Origin: Glaciecola sp964643575
Lineage (GTDB): Bacteria; Pseudomonadota; Gammaproteobacteria; Enterobacterales; Alteromonadaceae
Direction of reading: 5' to 3'
Assembly: GCA_964643575.1 (NCBI GenBank)
Contig: CAZXTD010000066.1
Span: 1 to 20,478 of the forward strand
Length of the DNA stretch: 20,478 nt
Shown here: positions 1 through 8,201 of the stretch, piece after piece
How the letters are laid out: each line of letters opens with the position of its first letter
Numbering within the stretch: the first letter of the stretch is position 1
Program-made: the position numbers and the translations under genes
The notes under the pieces: model-generated
Told to the model about the DNA's origin: nothing
Seen by the model: only the letters and a program-made list of their open reading frames with translations
Database searches by the model: none

Positions 1-152
1 ACATTACGTTGCTTACCAGTGTAAAATGGGTGACATGCAGAGCAAACATCTAAGTTGATGTCTTTGCCCATAGTAGAACGTATTTTCATTACGTTTCCAC
101 AAGAACACGTTGCCGTCATTTCTTCGTATTTTGGATGGATATCAGCTTTCAT
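1..152 (-). CDS. rpmE: 50S ribosomal protein L31, N-terminal part (cut by window edge)
   Basis: Reading the minus strand from the ATG at 152 gives MKADIHPKYEEMTATCSCGN and onward, the typical start of bacterial L31. Fifty complete codons are present; the C-terminal ~20 residues lie outside the window. Cys16, Cys18, Cys37 and Cys40 form the zinc-binding set, so this is the zinc-containing (C+) form rather than the zinc-free YkgM/RpmE2 type. L31 sits in the large subunit and helps bridge it to the small subunit. An AGGTAA ribosome binding site lies just upstream of the start. The gene is divergent from priA, an arrangement also found in E. coli. Identity is certain from the sequence. Confidence 0.96.
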   Translation of the reverse strand, partial: MKADIHPKYEEMTATCSCGNVMKIRSTMGKDINLDVCSACHPFYTGKQRN

Positions 153-162
153 GGGTTACCTA

Positions 163-195
163 TATATTTGTAGGCCGCCTCGCTATACAACCCGA
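163..195 (-). promoter_or_regulatory. Candidate leader hairpin of rpmE
   Basis: The mRNA leader of rpmE contains a short stem, TTGTA (186-190 on the plus coordinates) pairing with TACAA (168-172), around a G/C-rich loop of 13 bases, 16 bases before the start codon. Gammaproteobacterial L31 genes are known to be controlled by a structured leader to which L31 binds. Whether this stem is that element cannot be decided by eye, because the upstream part of the leader is interrupted by the assembly gap at 210-219. Confidence 0.3.
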
Positions 196-209
196 AGTTG
201 CACACCAAG

Positions 210-219
210 NNNNNNNNNN
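210..219. other. Assembly gap (10 N) between rpmE and priA
   Basis: Ten consecutive N lie in the divergent intergenic region (153-442), so part of the rpmE/priA promoter region is missing. The same length recurs at 13007-13016, which indicates a placeholder length rather than a measured one. In the remaining 220-442 I see no gene. Confidence 0.99.
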
Positions 220-442
220 ATATCAGGTGCAAATTTTGAACCGCTCAAAGCATTCTGAAAATCACGACTCGGAATTTTGGAGGCGAGAGTGTATACAAAT
301 ATCAGCTAAGCAGCAAGTGTTTATTAATAAGGGCTCAAATCTACCCTTAATGCTGCAGAAACTATCCAATAGAATGTATTTAGAGAGAAGTGATTTTATG
401 ATAGCTTTGTACACCTAATACTCAGAACATTTCCGATACATT

Positions 443-2713
443 TTGCCAACAGATAACACCCTAATTCAAGCACCCGCGCAGACTGACCAGGCTTATATTC
501 AAGTGGCGTTATCCGTGCCTGTTCATCGCATGTTTGATTATTCGATTGCTGCATCAGATTTGCCAAAGTATCACATTGGTTGTCGAGTGCGCGTGCCATT
601 TGGGGCTAAAACTAAAATTGGCATTATAGTAGGCGCAACAAGGTCTATTGATTATGACGCAAAAAAAGTAAAAGCAGTGGATGCACTTATTGATGATGCG
701 CCAATTTTTGATGAGCATAGGTTGGCACTCGCGCAGTGGCTCTCGCGCTTTTACATTTATCCGCTAGGTGACGTTTTTGCCGCTATGAACCCGAAGTTAA
801 TCCGAACAGGCACTATCGCGACACAAGACAGCATCGCTTTTCTATCGGCTAGCCGAGGCCAAGAAGGCCAAAACGCAGGTAAACCGGAATCAACACAGGC
901 AGAGTATTCACTCGCATTAGATAGCCTGCAGCGCAGTAAAAAACAGACTGCACTTTATGAACAATTATGCAATGGAGACCTGTTGCTAGATGAGGCTAAA
1001 AAAGCCTTTTCAAGCGCCGTTATAAAAGGTTTGATTGAAAAAGAACTGGCTTATACTTTCGAACATATACCCGAAGCAGGTAAGTGGAAAAATGCCATTA
1101 GCTTTGGGACCAAAAAACGGGCCAATCCAGAACAATCAATTGCCATTGCTAGCATCAATCAGGCGCAGTCTTATTCATCATTTTTACTTGAAGGTGTGAC
1201 CGGTTCGGGTAAAACAGAAGTGTATTTGCAAGTTATAGAAGAGGTTGTGCAGCGCGGCAAACAAGTGCTTATATTAGTACCTGAAATTGGGCTTACCCCG
1301 CAAACCTTAAAACGCTTTGAACAGCGCTTTGGCGATATCGTATCAGTTTGGCACTCGTCTTTAACCGACAACGAACGTCTTAAGGTGTTTAAAGACGCAA
1401 AGTATCATCAAACCGGTATAATTATAGGCACGCGCTCAGCCGTATTTTTGCCGCTGGCCGAGCCCGGTATGATAATTGTTGATGAAGAACACGATGAGTC
1501 GTTTAAACAACAAGACGGCCTGCGTTACCACGCGCGCGATGTGGCTGCTTATCGGGCTTGGCAGCATAATATTCCGCTAGTTCTGGGCACAGCAACACCG
1601 TCTTTAGAAAGTCTGCATAATGCCTTGTCTAATAAGTACCGCCACCTCACCTTACAGCAACGTGCAGGCAATGCTTCGATGCCGACACAGCACCTTGTCG
1701 ACCTCACCAGTCAGCCTTTAGAGTCGGGTATTGCGCCGAGTATGCTAAGTCGAATAGAGCATCAGCTCGAAGCGGGCAACCAAGTGTTGATTTATGTTAA
1801 TCGGCGTGGTTATGCGCCGGCACTTATTTGTCAGCAATGTGGGCATGTAGAAAGTTGTGACGACTGCAATAATCCCTATACACTGCATTTGAGCGCCAAT
1901 AATTTACAATGTCATCGCTGCGGGCAATTTCATCCTTATGTGCCAAAATGCAAAGAGTGCCATAGTCAAAATGTAACGACACAAGGGCTTGGCACAGAAC
2001 AAATTCAGTCACTGCTAAGCAGCCGTTTTCCTGATTACTCTTGCGTGCGCATAGACAGCGACTCAACGCGGGGTAAACGCAAGTTAAACGAGTTGCTAGA
2101 TGAAATAAACCAAAATAAACATCAAATTTTAGTCGGCACGCAAATATTGTCGAAGGGGCATCATTTTCCTAATGTCACGCTTGCGCTTATTCTTAACGTA
2201 GATTCATTTTTATTTAGCGCAGATTACCGCGCACCTGAAAAATTAGCACAGCTAGTGACGCAGCTCAGTGGACGCGCTGGGCGCGCTGAAAAGCCTGGGG
2301 AGGTGTGGCTGCAAAGCTATCAAGTTGGGCACCCGTTGCTGCAAGACTTAGTTAATAATGGTTACTCGCACTTTGCTCGGTCTTTGTTGCAAGAACGCAT
2401 AGCTGCGGGTTTACCGCCAATAGAATGGCAAATAGCCTTGCGCGTTGAGCATGAACAACAAAACCTTATTTTTGAATTTATGCAATATGCGAATCAGTTG
2501 CTTGAACAGTTTCAGCAAATTAAGTTTATTGGTCCTTTTCCTGCCGGTGTTGAGAAAAAACAAGGCCGTTATCGCTTTATCACGATAGCTCAGAGCACCC
2601 GGTCAAAATATGCTAACGAGGCGATGTGGCAAGTACACGAGGCCTTAAGCAAGCATGCGCTGCAAGCAAAGTTACGTTGGGCTATAGATGTGATGCCCAG
2701 CGATTTCAGCTAA
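443..2713 (+). CDS. priA: Primosomal replication restart helicase PriA
   Basis: This is a superfamily 2 DNA helicase that recognises stalled forks and D-loops and reloads DnaB through PriB/PriC/DnaT. The order is: N-terminal DNA-binding domain (AYIQVALSVPVHRMFDY), Walker A GVTGSGKT at residues 251-258, DEEH at 347-350, four CxxC pairs from about residue 463 to 508 that bind two zinc ions (CQQC, CDDC, CHRC, CKEC), and motif VI QLSGRAGRA. Length 756 aa is slightly above the usual ~730 because of a short extra N-terminus. The start is uncertain: the only canonical candidate near the conserved N-terminus is TTG at 443, which has no visible Shine-Dalgarno, and an in-frame TAA at 416-418 closes the frame upstream. 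The gene stands alone, divergent from rpmE, with ftsN 170 bases downstream. Confidence 0.95.
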   Translation: MPTDNTLIQAPAQTDQAYIQVALSVPVHRMFDYSIAASDLPKYHIGCRVRVPFGAKTKIGIIVGATRSIDYDAKKVKAVDALIDDAPIFDEHRLALAQWLSRFYIYPLGDVFAAMNPKLIRTGTIATQDSIAFLSASRGQEGQNAGKPESTQAEYSLALDSLQRSKKQTALYEQLCNGDLLLDEAKKAFSSAVIKGLIEKELAYTFEHIPEAGKWKNAISFGTKKRANPEQSIAIASINQAQSYSSFLLEGVTGSGKTEVYLQVIEEVVQRGKQVLILVPEIGLTPQTLKRFEQRFGDIVSVWHSSLTDNERLKVFKDAKYHQTGIIIGTRSAVFLPLAEPGMIIVDEEHDESFKQQDGLRYHARDVAAYRAWQHNIPLVLGTATPSLESLHNALSNKYRHLTLQQRAGNASMPTQHLVDLTSQPLESGIAPSMLSRIEHQLEAGNQVLIYVNRRGYAPALICQQCGHVESCDDCNNPYTLHLSANNLQCHRCGQFHPYVPKCKECHSQNVTTQGLGTEQIQSLLSSRFPDYSCVRIDSDSTRGKRKLNELLDEINQNKHQILVGTQILSKGHHFPNVTLALILNVDSFLFSADYRAPEKLAQLVTQLSGRAGRAEKPGEVWLQSYQVGHPLLQDLVNNGYSHFARSLLQERIAAGLPPIEWQIALRVEHEQQNLIFEFMQYANQLLEQFQQIKFIGPFPAGVEKKQGRYRFITIAQSTRSKYANEAMWQVHEALSKHALQAKLRWAIDVMPSDFS

Positions 2714-2883
2714 AATTGTGGATTTGCGATAGATAAGAAATTTGCAAAAAAGCCCAACATGGTCAACGAATTTTTTTTATACTGTCGGACCGGTTTTAAA
2801 AATCAGCTACATCGAAAAACGAATATGAAACTCTTAAAGCTTAAAAAGTTCATAAGCTTGTATAAAACAATAAAAGATAAGAA

Positions 2884-3552
2884 ATGGCGACAAAAGATTA
2901 CGTAAGACGACCACAAAAGCGCAAACCTAAGACTGTAGAGAAGCCAAAAACGCCCTGGTTGCGCATCGTTCTGGCTTTAGCAATAATTGTGAGCTTTTTT
3001 TACGGCCTGTATGTGTTGCAGCAAAATGAGCAATCGAGCGCGGACATCTCTGAAGGTGATAGCTCAGCTGGTAATAGCGCCTTAAGCGACGCCGGCATGC
3101 TACAAGAGCCTAACAGTACGAATAATACACAAACGCCTGAACTTGAATCGGTAAGCAATTCTGCGCAAACTCAAATCAATCAGCCTACAGCAGAGCCTTT
3201 AGGTAAAGCGCCAGAAGAACTGCCGCCTTTACCAAAATTAGAGCCAGAAGATTGGGCTTATATTGACTCATTACCAGAGTTTTCAGTTGAAGTTGATGCA
3301 ACCGGACCTATTGAAAGCGACCGAGAATACATTATGCCGTGCGGATCGTTTAGAGCCATCGAGCGCGCCCAACAGCTTAAGGCCACCATTGCATTTCAAG
3401 GTTTTGAATCGCGTATTATTGATAGTGAAAACAGTTCAGGCCAGTGGTTTAGAGTGGTGCTTGGGCCTTATGATAGTAAGCGAGAAGCAGAAAAAGACCG
3501 TCACACACTAAGACGAGCCAATGTAAATGGTTTTAACAGCACACTATTTTAG
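2884..3552 (+). CDS. ftsN: Cell division protein FtsN (SPOR domain)
   Basis: This is a bitopic inner-membrane divisome protein that triggers septal peptidoglycan synthesis. The layout fits FtsN: a basic cytoplasmic N-terminus (residues 1-24, with YVRRPQKRKPK), one membrane segment at about 26-45, a long Ser/Asn/Pro/Glu-rich periplasmic linker (46-145), and a C-terminal SPOR domain (about 147-222; YIMPCGSF, then QWFRVVLGPYDSKREAE) that binds denuded glycan strands. The position between priA and hslV matches many gammaproteobacteria (in E. coli cytR lies between priA and ftsN). At 222 aa it is shorter than E. coli FtsN (319 aa), mainly in the linker. The ribosome binding site (GATAAGAA) is weak. 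Confidence 0.9.
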   Translation: MATKDYVRRPQKRKPKTVEKPKTPWLRIVLALAIIVSFFYGLYVLQQNEQSSADISEGDSSAGNSALSDAGMLQEPNSTNNTQTPELESVSNSAQTQINQPTAEPLGKAPEELPPLPKLEPEDWAYIDSLPEFSVEVDATGPIESDREYIMPCGSFRAIERAQQLKATIAFQGFESRIIDSENSSGQWFRVVLGPYDSKREAEKDRHTLRRANVNGFNSTLF

Positions 3553-3557
3553 TGTGC
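3539..3557 (+). terminator. Hairpin overlapping the ftsN stop codon
   Basis: GCACACTA and TAGTGTGC form a perfect 8-bp stem with a TTT loop. The ftsN stop codon TAG (3550-3552) lies in the second arm. No T-run follows, so it may be a weak terminator or an RNA processing/stability element separating ftsN from hslVU. Confidence 0.5.
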
Positions 3558-3570
3558 GCGAAACCTGCAC

Positions 3571-3599
3571 CTTGAAAACCTGATGAAATACCCCACCTA
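3571..3599 (+). promoter_or_regulatory. Sigma-32 heat-shock promoter for hslVU
   Basis: CTTGAAA (3571-3577), a 13-base spacer, and CCCCACCTA (3591-3599) match the RpoH consensus CTTGAAA-N11-16-CCCCATNTA with a single mismatch. It lies about 115 bases before hslV, which implies a long 5' leader as in E. coli, where hslVU is RpoH-dependent. The boxes are read directly; the regulation is inferred. Confidence 0.85.
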
Positions 3600-3714
3600 A
3601 TACGAACAAACCAATTCTCTACCAAACGAGCATCGCATGACTTATTCAAGCATCAAAGTTTGTTTGGCAGCACACAAGCGCGCGTTAAAACGGCGTATAG
3701 TATAGGAGTAGATA

Positions 3715-4239
3715 ATGACTACCATTGTATCGGTGCGCCGAGGTAATCAAGTTGTAGTAGCGGGTGACGGCCAAGTATCGTTGGGCAATACCGTAATGAA
3801 AGGTAATGCTCGCAAAGTGAGACGTTTATACAATGGCAAGGTTATTGCTGGATTTGCCGGTGGGACCGCTGACGCATTCACTCTGTTTGAACGCTTTGAG
3901 AGTAAACTCGAAATTCATCAAGGTCATCTCACTCGTGCGGCGGTTGAGTTAGCCAAAGATTGGCGCACCGACAGAGCCCTAAGAAAGTTAGAAGCATTGC
4001 TTGCGGTTGCAGACCATACTGCCTCATTTATCATTACCGGAAACGGTGATGTGATTCAGCCCGAAGATGACCTGATTGCAATTGGGTCGGGCGGCCCATA
4101 TGCGCAAGCGGCAGCAACGGCTTTGTTAGCCAATACTGAGTTATCAGCCCAAGATATTGCTGAAAAATCCTTAACAATTGCTGGCGATATTTGCGTATAC
4201 ACCAATCAAAATCAAACGGTAGAAACACTCGATTATTAG
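3715..4239 (+). CDS. hslV: ATP-dependent protease peptidase subunit HslV (ClpQ)
   Basis: This is the proteolytic double-hexamer of the HslUV protease, a threonine protease of peptidase family T1. After removal of Met1 the N-terminal Thr2 (TTIVSVRRG) is the nucleophile. Family landmarks are AGDGQVSLGNTVMKGNARKV, LYNGKVIAGFAGGTADAFTL, DWRTDRALRKLEALL, and GSGGPYAQAAATALL. The 174 aa length is normal. A GGAG ribosome binding site precedes the ATG. The next gene, 57 bases downstream, is its ATPase partner hslU, and a sigma-32 promoter lies upstream. Confidence 0.97.
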   Translation: MTTIVSVRRGNQVVVAGDGQVSLGNTVMKGNARKVRRLYNGKVIAGFAGGTADAFTLFERFESKLEIHQGHLTRAAVELAKDWRTDRALRKLEALLAVADHTASFIITGNGDVIQPEDDLIAIGSGGPYAQAAATALLANTELSAQDIAEKSLTIAGDICVYTNQNQTVETLDY

Positions 4240-4296
4240 TTCGAATTAATAGGTATTGCCGAGAATTAATGGCATTACTCAAGTATAGGAAAATTT

Positions 4297-5625
4297 ATGT
4301 CTGAAATGACCCCAAGAGAAATAGTGCACGCGCTCGATAAGCATATTATTGGGCAGGCCGATGCGAAGCGCGCAGTGTCGATTGCTTTGCGTAACAGATG
4401 GCGCAGAATGCAGCTTGAGCCTGAACTGCGCCAAGAAGTTACCCCTAAAAACATCTTAATGATTGGCCCAACGGGTGTGGGTAAAACTGAAATTGCTCGT
4501 CGCTTAGCAAAACTAGCAAACGCGCCATTTATAAAGGTGGAAGCCACTAAATTCACCGAAGTGGGTTACGTAGGAAAAGAGGTTGAAACCATCATTAGAG
4601 ACCTTGCCGATATTGCCGTTAAAATGACAAAAGAGTCTGCTGCGAGCAAAGTGAAATATCGCGCCGAAGAAGCCGCTGAAGACAGAATCCTTGATATCTT
4701 AATACCGCCCCCCGAAAATGCATTTGGCGATAAAGAGCCCACAGAAGAGAAGGGCGCACGTCAGGTTTTTAGAAAGCGTCTGCGTGAAGGTACGCTAGAT
4801 GATAAAGAAATAGAAATTGATATTGCCTTGCCGCAAGTCGGCGTTGAGATTATGGCGCCTCCGGGTATGGAAGAGATGACCAATCAGCTACAAGGCATGT
4901 TTCAAAACTTGTCTGGTGATAAAAAGAAAAAGAAAAAGCTGAAAATTAAAGAAGCTTTTAAGCTACTGGTTGAGGAAGAGTCAGCTAAGCTGATTAATCA
5001 AGAAGATCTAAAAGAAACCGCGATAGAAGCATTAGAGCAAAACGGCATTGTGTTTATTGATGAAATCGACAAAATTTGTAAACGAGAGGGTGCACAAGGT
5101 GCAGATGTATCTCGTGAAGGCGTGCAGCGCGATTTATTGCCACTTGTTGAAGGCTCTACTGTATCGACAAAACATGGCATGGTGAAAACCGACCACATAT
5201 TGTTTGTTGCTTCCGGTGCATTTCAGATGTCAAAACCATCTGACTTAATTCCTGAGCTTCAAGGACGTTTGCCGATTCGTGTTGAGCTGTCTGCGCTTAC
5301 CGTTGGAGATTTTGTGCGTATACTCACAGAACCCAATGCATCATTGACCGAGCAATATAAAGCCTTATTAAAAACAGAAGGTGTAGACGTTGAATTTGCA
5401 GAGTCGGGCATTAAGCGAATTGCAGAAGCTGCATGGCAAGTGAACGAAAAAACCGAGAATATCGGTGCTCGCCGACTACACACCGTACTGGAGCGATTAA
5501 TGGAAGAAATATCATTTGATGCTTCTGACCGCTCAGGTGAAAGCTTCACCATTGACGAAGCTTACGTAAACGACCACTTGCAAGCACTCGTGGATAACGA
5601 AGATCTATCGCGTTTTATTCTGTAA
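4297..5625 (+). CDS. hslU: ATP-dependent protease ATPase subunit HslU (ClpY)
   Basis: This AAA+ hexameric unfoldase feeds substrates to HslV. Walker A GPTGVGKT is at residues 57-64, the pore loop GYVG follows in TKFTEVGYVGKEVE, and Walker B is FIDEID (253-258). The intermediate I-domain lies between them (about 110-240) and includes a run of lysines (DKKKKKKLKIKE). The second region of homology contains PELQGRLPIRVEL. The C-terminus EDLSRFIL is the tail that inserts into HslV to activate it. The length of 442 aa equals the usual one. AGGAAAA precedes the ATG. It is co-transcribed with hslV. Confidence 0.97.
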   Translation: MSEMTPREIVHALDKHIIGQADAKRAVSIALRNRWRRMQLEPELRQEVTPKNILMIGPTGVGKTEIARRLAKLANAPFIKVEATKFTEVGYVGKEVETIIRDLADIAVKMTKESAASKVKYRAEEAAEDRILDILIPPPENAFGDKEPTEEKGARQVFRKRLREGTLDDKEIEIDIALPQVGVEIMAPPGMEEMTNQLQGMFQNLSGDKKKKKKLKIKEAFKLLVEEESAKLINQEDLKETAIEALEQNGIVFIDEIDKICKREGAQGADVSREGVQRDLLPLVEGSTVSTKHGMVKTDHILFVASGAFQMSKPSDLIPELQGRLPIRVELSALTVGDFVRILTEPNASLTEQYKALLKTEGVDVEFAESGIKRIAEAAWQVNEKTENIGARRLHTVLERLMEEISFDASDRSGESFTIDEAYVNDHLQALVDNEDLSRFIL

Positions 5626-5962
5626 AACAGAGTAAATTACGACACCCAGTCACGCAAATTACGTTATCCCGTCGTGCAAACCACGTCATCCCGTCGAAGG
5701 ACGGGACCTCCTTGTAATCCTGCCAAATAAAATAGTCAAAGGATGTATCAGCAGATTCCTTCCTTCGAGGGAAAGACTTACGCTTCCCTACAAAAGCATT
5801 ACTTTTTTTCCAAAATTCCACACTCAATATGGTCAAATCCTTAGCGCCATGTCACTATGATTTTAAAGTTCGAATGTTTTACTACATCAATTAAATTTTA
5901 AGGCGTTAATAACATACCAGCATAAAGTTCAAAATAATCAACACCACAGGTGGAATAATAAT
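5626..5962. repeat. Intergenic repeat element with direct repeats and two palindromes
   Basis: No gene is supported in the 337 bases after hslU. Two 22-base units (5653-5674 and 5675-5696) lie in tandem and share GCAAA..ACGT.ATCCCGTCG, with a more degraded third copy just before them (from about 5631). The last unit runs into the palindrome TCCCGTC-GAAG-GACGGGA (5689-5706). A second, weaker palindrome TTCCT-TCGA-GGGAA lies at 5760-5773. The layout resembles dispersed small palindromic intergenic repeats of the GTCATCCCG type seen in many proteobacteria. The 5774-5962 part is AT-rich with no clear structure apart from the AGGTGGAA ribosome binding site of the next gene. Confidence 0.6.
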
Positions 5963-6933
5963 ATGAACAAAACCTCACACTACACTCCAAAAACGGCTAT
6001 CACAGTTTTGCTTGCCTTAACTATTACAGCACTGGCGCTAAGCGGTAAATTGTATGCGACACAACCATCCGCGACTTTGTTTAACGTTGTCGAAAGTAAT
6101 GACGCAAATATTCAAGCATTAAGCTTTAGCTCTCGCATAATCATAGACGCCGACACCGCAAACGAAGTAGACGATTTATATGCAGTCGTTGCTATGTTAA
6201 TAGAGCCTAAATTTAACGTGGTGGCGCTAAATGCTACTCACTGGCAAACAAGTCATTGGACAAGTGAAAACTCCATGGAAGATAGCCACCGTTTAAATCA
6301 AGTCTTAACCGGATATTTAAAAGCGAACATACCGACTAAAAGAGGCGGCCAAGCAAGAATGTATGATTGGGGAGACCAAGCTCAACATTCTGCCGCAGCA
6401 TATGAAATTATTAAACAAGCGCATGCCATGCCAAACAACGAAAAATTAACCGTGGTAGCTCTTGGAGCTCTCACAAATGTAGCGTCAGCTTTGTTTATTG
6501 ACCCAAGTATAGAAACCAAGATTCAATTATTTTGGCTTGGTACTAGCTATAATTTTGATGAAGGAGTATTGGGAACAACCGATTTTAACTGCATCATGGA
6601 CACACAAGCACTGTTATTCCTGTAAATGTGGCAAGTAACATGAAGTTTGACTTTGTTGATACGGCTAAAAAGCTGAAAGGAGAGCATCCTCTAGCTGACT
6701 TTTTGGTTGATAGATGGACCGATCATATGGATGGGTCACGTTATCAACGCACGATATGGGACTTGGCCCTTGTATATGCCATGCTTGAACCAAGTTGGGT
6801 TGCCGTTCAGACCGTAACTACCTCTAAAGACTATGGCGAGCGGCCCATAAATTATATTAGCGAGATTGATGGTAAAAAGATGTACAACGAATTTATGAAG
6901 CGCTTCAAAGCCCATCTACAAACCATGAAGTAA
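5963..6933 (+). pseudogene. Periplasmic nucleoside hydrolase (IUNH family), frameshifted
   Basis: The family hydrolyses the N-glycosidic bond of nucleosides. The first frame (5963-6625) encodes a signal peptide (ending near LYAT, residue 33), the metal/ribose-binding motif DADTANEVDD at residues 62-71, LTVVALGALTNVASAL and TTDFNCIMDTQA, then stops at TAA 6623. The frame differing by 2 carries on without a break: VIPVNVASNMKFDF from 6613, then WTDHMDG, IWDLALVYAMLEPSW and on to 6933. Together they make ~320 residues, the normal size. Fewer residues than usual separate DTQA from VIPVNVAS, so a small deletion that also shifted the frame is more likely than a single miscalled base. The ribosome binding site is AGGTGGAA. 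I call it a recent pseudogene; an assembly error is the alternative. Confidence 0.8.
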
Positions 6934-6950
6934 TGACAAACAACGCAACA

Positions 6951-6976
6951 AAAACGGGAGATAAGGCTCCCGTTTT
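6951..6976. terminator. Strong bidirectional intrinsic terminator
   Basis: AAAACGGGAG (6951-6960), loop ATAAGG, and CTCCCGTTTT (6967-6976) form a perfect 10-bp stem with an A-tract before and a T-tract after, 17 bases beyond the stop of the nucleoside hydrolase gene. Confidence 0.9.
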
Positions 6977-7289
6977 CGATAAATATTTTAAAATACTTTC
7001 AACTCTCGCTTGCTCAATCTCTTCCAAGACATCATTACGCCAAGCAAAAAAATTATAGAAATGTTATATATATTAGTTATTTAGATTATAAATAGGCCTT
7101 GTTCTACTATCTGGTAGGGGATGATAGGAGTAAAACTTTCACGTTAATTGCAAAATATACTCGATGTATTAGCAAACCAGCCGTTATTTAATACTAGTAA
7201 GAGTGTAAAAGTGCATGTAGCTCACTTTGTCAAAGTCGGAGTTTTAAGTGCTATGTTCTCTAAAGCTCGCTAATTTGGATACTTAAGTG
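6977..7289. other. AT-rich intergenic region, no gene seen
   Basis: About 313 bases between the terminator and the next gene. All frames on both strands are broken or lack a start with a ribosome binding site. It should hold the promoter of the next gene, but I cannot pick a convincing -35/-10 pair. Confidence 0.6.
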
Positions 7290-8135
7290 ATGATTAAACG
7301 TGCATCTTGGTTTGTTTTTTTGAATGTGATTTTTTGCAATACTGCCTTTTCGCAGGTGCTTGTCATGACAGACAGTCAGCCTTTTATAGACCAAATAAAA
7401 GAACAACAAGGCCAGGGCACTATATCTACGGTCTACAATCTATTGTATCAACGCATTGGCGTCCCTCAAAGTCTTGTTCTTATGCCACTCAACAGACAAA
7501 ATAGAGAATTTGAACAAACTGAATATTCAGTGTGTAGTTTGTATCGATTTAAAAACGAAGTACGTGCAAAAAAATATGCTTTTTCACAAATGGTGTACTT
7601 TATGGTTCACTATAATCTATATCAACAACAAGATATGCCAGCGCTTGACAGCAAGATACTCAACAGCGACGGCCATGTTAAGTCTTTGCAAGAAATTGCC
7701 ACTCATTATCCTCAGGCCAAATTGTTACATATTCCTTCTTATTCTTATGGGAATATTTTAGATAAGCAGATCAATGCTTTACCAGAATCATCTAAAGCTT
7801 CTTGGGCAGGTATTTCTCCTCATAACCGTATGTCGAACTTATTTTTTGCCCAAAGAGCCGAGTTTGCATTAATGTTTCCTGCAGAAGTTGCGAGTTATCT
7901 TGCAGTAAAGCCCACGTCTGAATATCGCAAATATCGAATTGCAGGTGTTAATTATGCAACTAAAGGTTACATGATGTGCAACAGGCATAAAGACTCATAT
8001 ACCTACATTGCAAAAGTTAATGAGGCACTTCAAGCTCTATACGAACAACCAGAGTACCTTGATGCCCACCTTGCAGCATATTCTGAAAATGAACACTTAT
8101 CTATTAAGCAAGAGCTTGCAAAAATTCAACAATAG
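7290..8135 (+). CDS. Periplasmic solute-binding-like protein (TIGR02285-like)
   Basis: The protein has a signal peptide (MIKRASWFVFLNVIFCNTAFS, cleavage probably before QVLV) and a mature part of ~260 aa. The pattern CSLYRFKNEVRAKKYAFSQ followed by an IPSYSYGNILD segment and a terminal helix (YIAKVNEALQALYEQPEY) resembles periplasmic extracellular solute-binding proteins of the TIGR02285 kind, whose ligands are unknown. No transporter permease is next to it, so a sensory or orphan role is possible. GTG at 7287 directly precedes ATG at 7290; I chose the ATG because the two differ by one residue and ATG is the commoner start. The family assignment is from overall pattern only. Confidence 0.6.
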   Translation: MIKRASWFVFLNVIFCNTAFSQVLVMTDSQPFIDQIKEQQGQGTISTVYNLLYQRIGVPQSLVLMPLNRQNREFEQTEYSVCSLYRFKNEVRAKKYAFSQMVYFMVHYNLYQQQDMPALDSKILNSDGHVKSLQEIATHYPQAKLLHIPSYSYGNILDKQINALPESSKASWAGISPHNRMSNLFFAQRAEFALMFPAEVASYLAVKPTSEYRKYRIAGVNYATKGYMMCNRHKDSYTYIAKVNEALQALYEQPEYLDAHLAAYSENEHLSIKQELAKIQQ

Positions 8136-8201
8136 AATATCTCGCTAAAACAAGCACAATAGTATATAAATGACGCTTTAACTCTAAACGGAATTTTTAT
8201 C

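Noticed and set aside
326..349. Stem TAAGGG/CCCTTA upstream of priA
   Set aside because: Only six pairs around a ten-base loop and no T-run; could be chance.
110..418. Open frame across the rpmE-priA intergenic region
   Set aside because: It runs through the rpmE gene on the opposite strand and through the run of N, has no ribosome binding site and no recognisable protein pattern.
2742..2783. TATACT at 2778-2783 as a -10 box for ftsN
   Set aside because: No -35 box lies at a suitable distance; the nearest TTGCAA is about 30 bases upstream.
5615..5836. Minus-strand frame of 73 codons after hslU
   Set aside because: It is made of the repeat units and palindromes of the intergenic element, with no ribosome binding site.
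6977..7063. Minus-strand reading FFAWRNDVLEEIEQARVESI as a possible gene remnant
   Set aside because: There is a stop directly upstream, no start codon with a ribosome binding site, and the frame continues into the terminator of the neighbouring gene.
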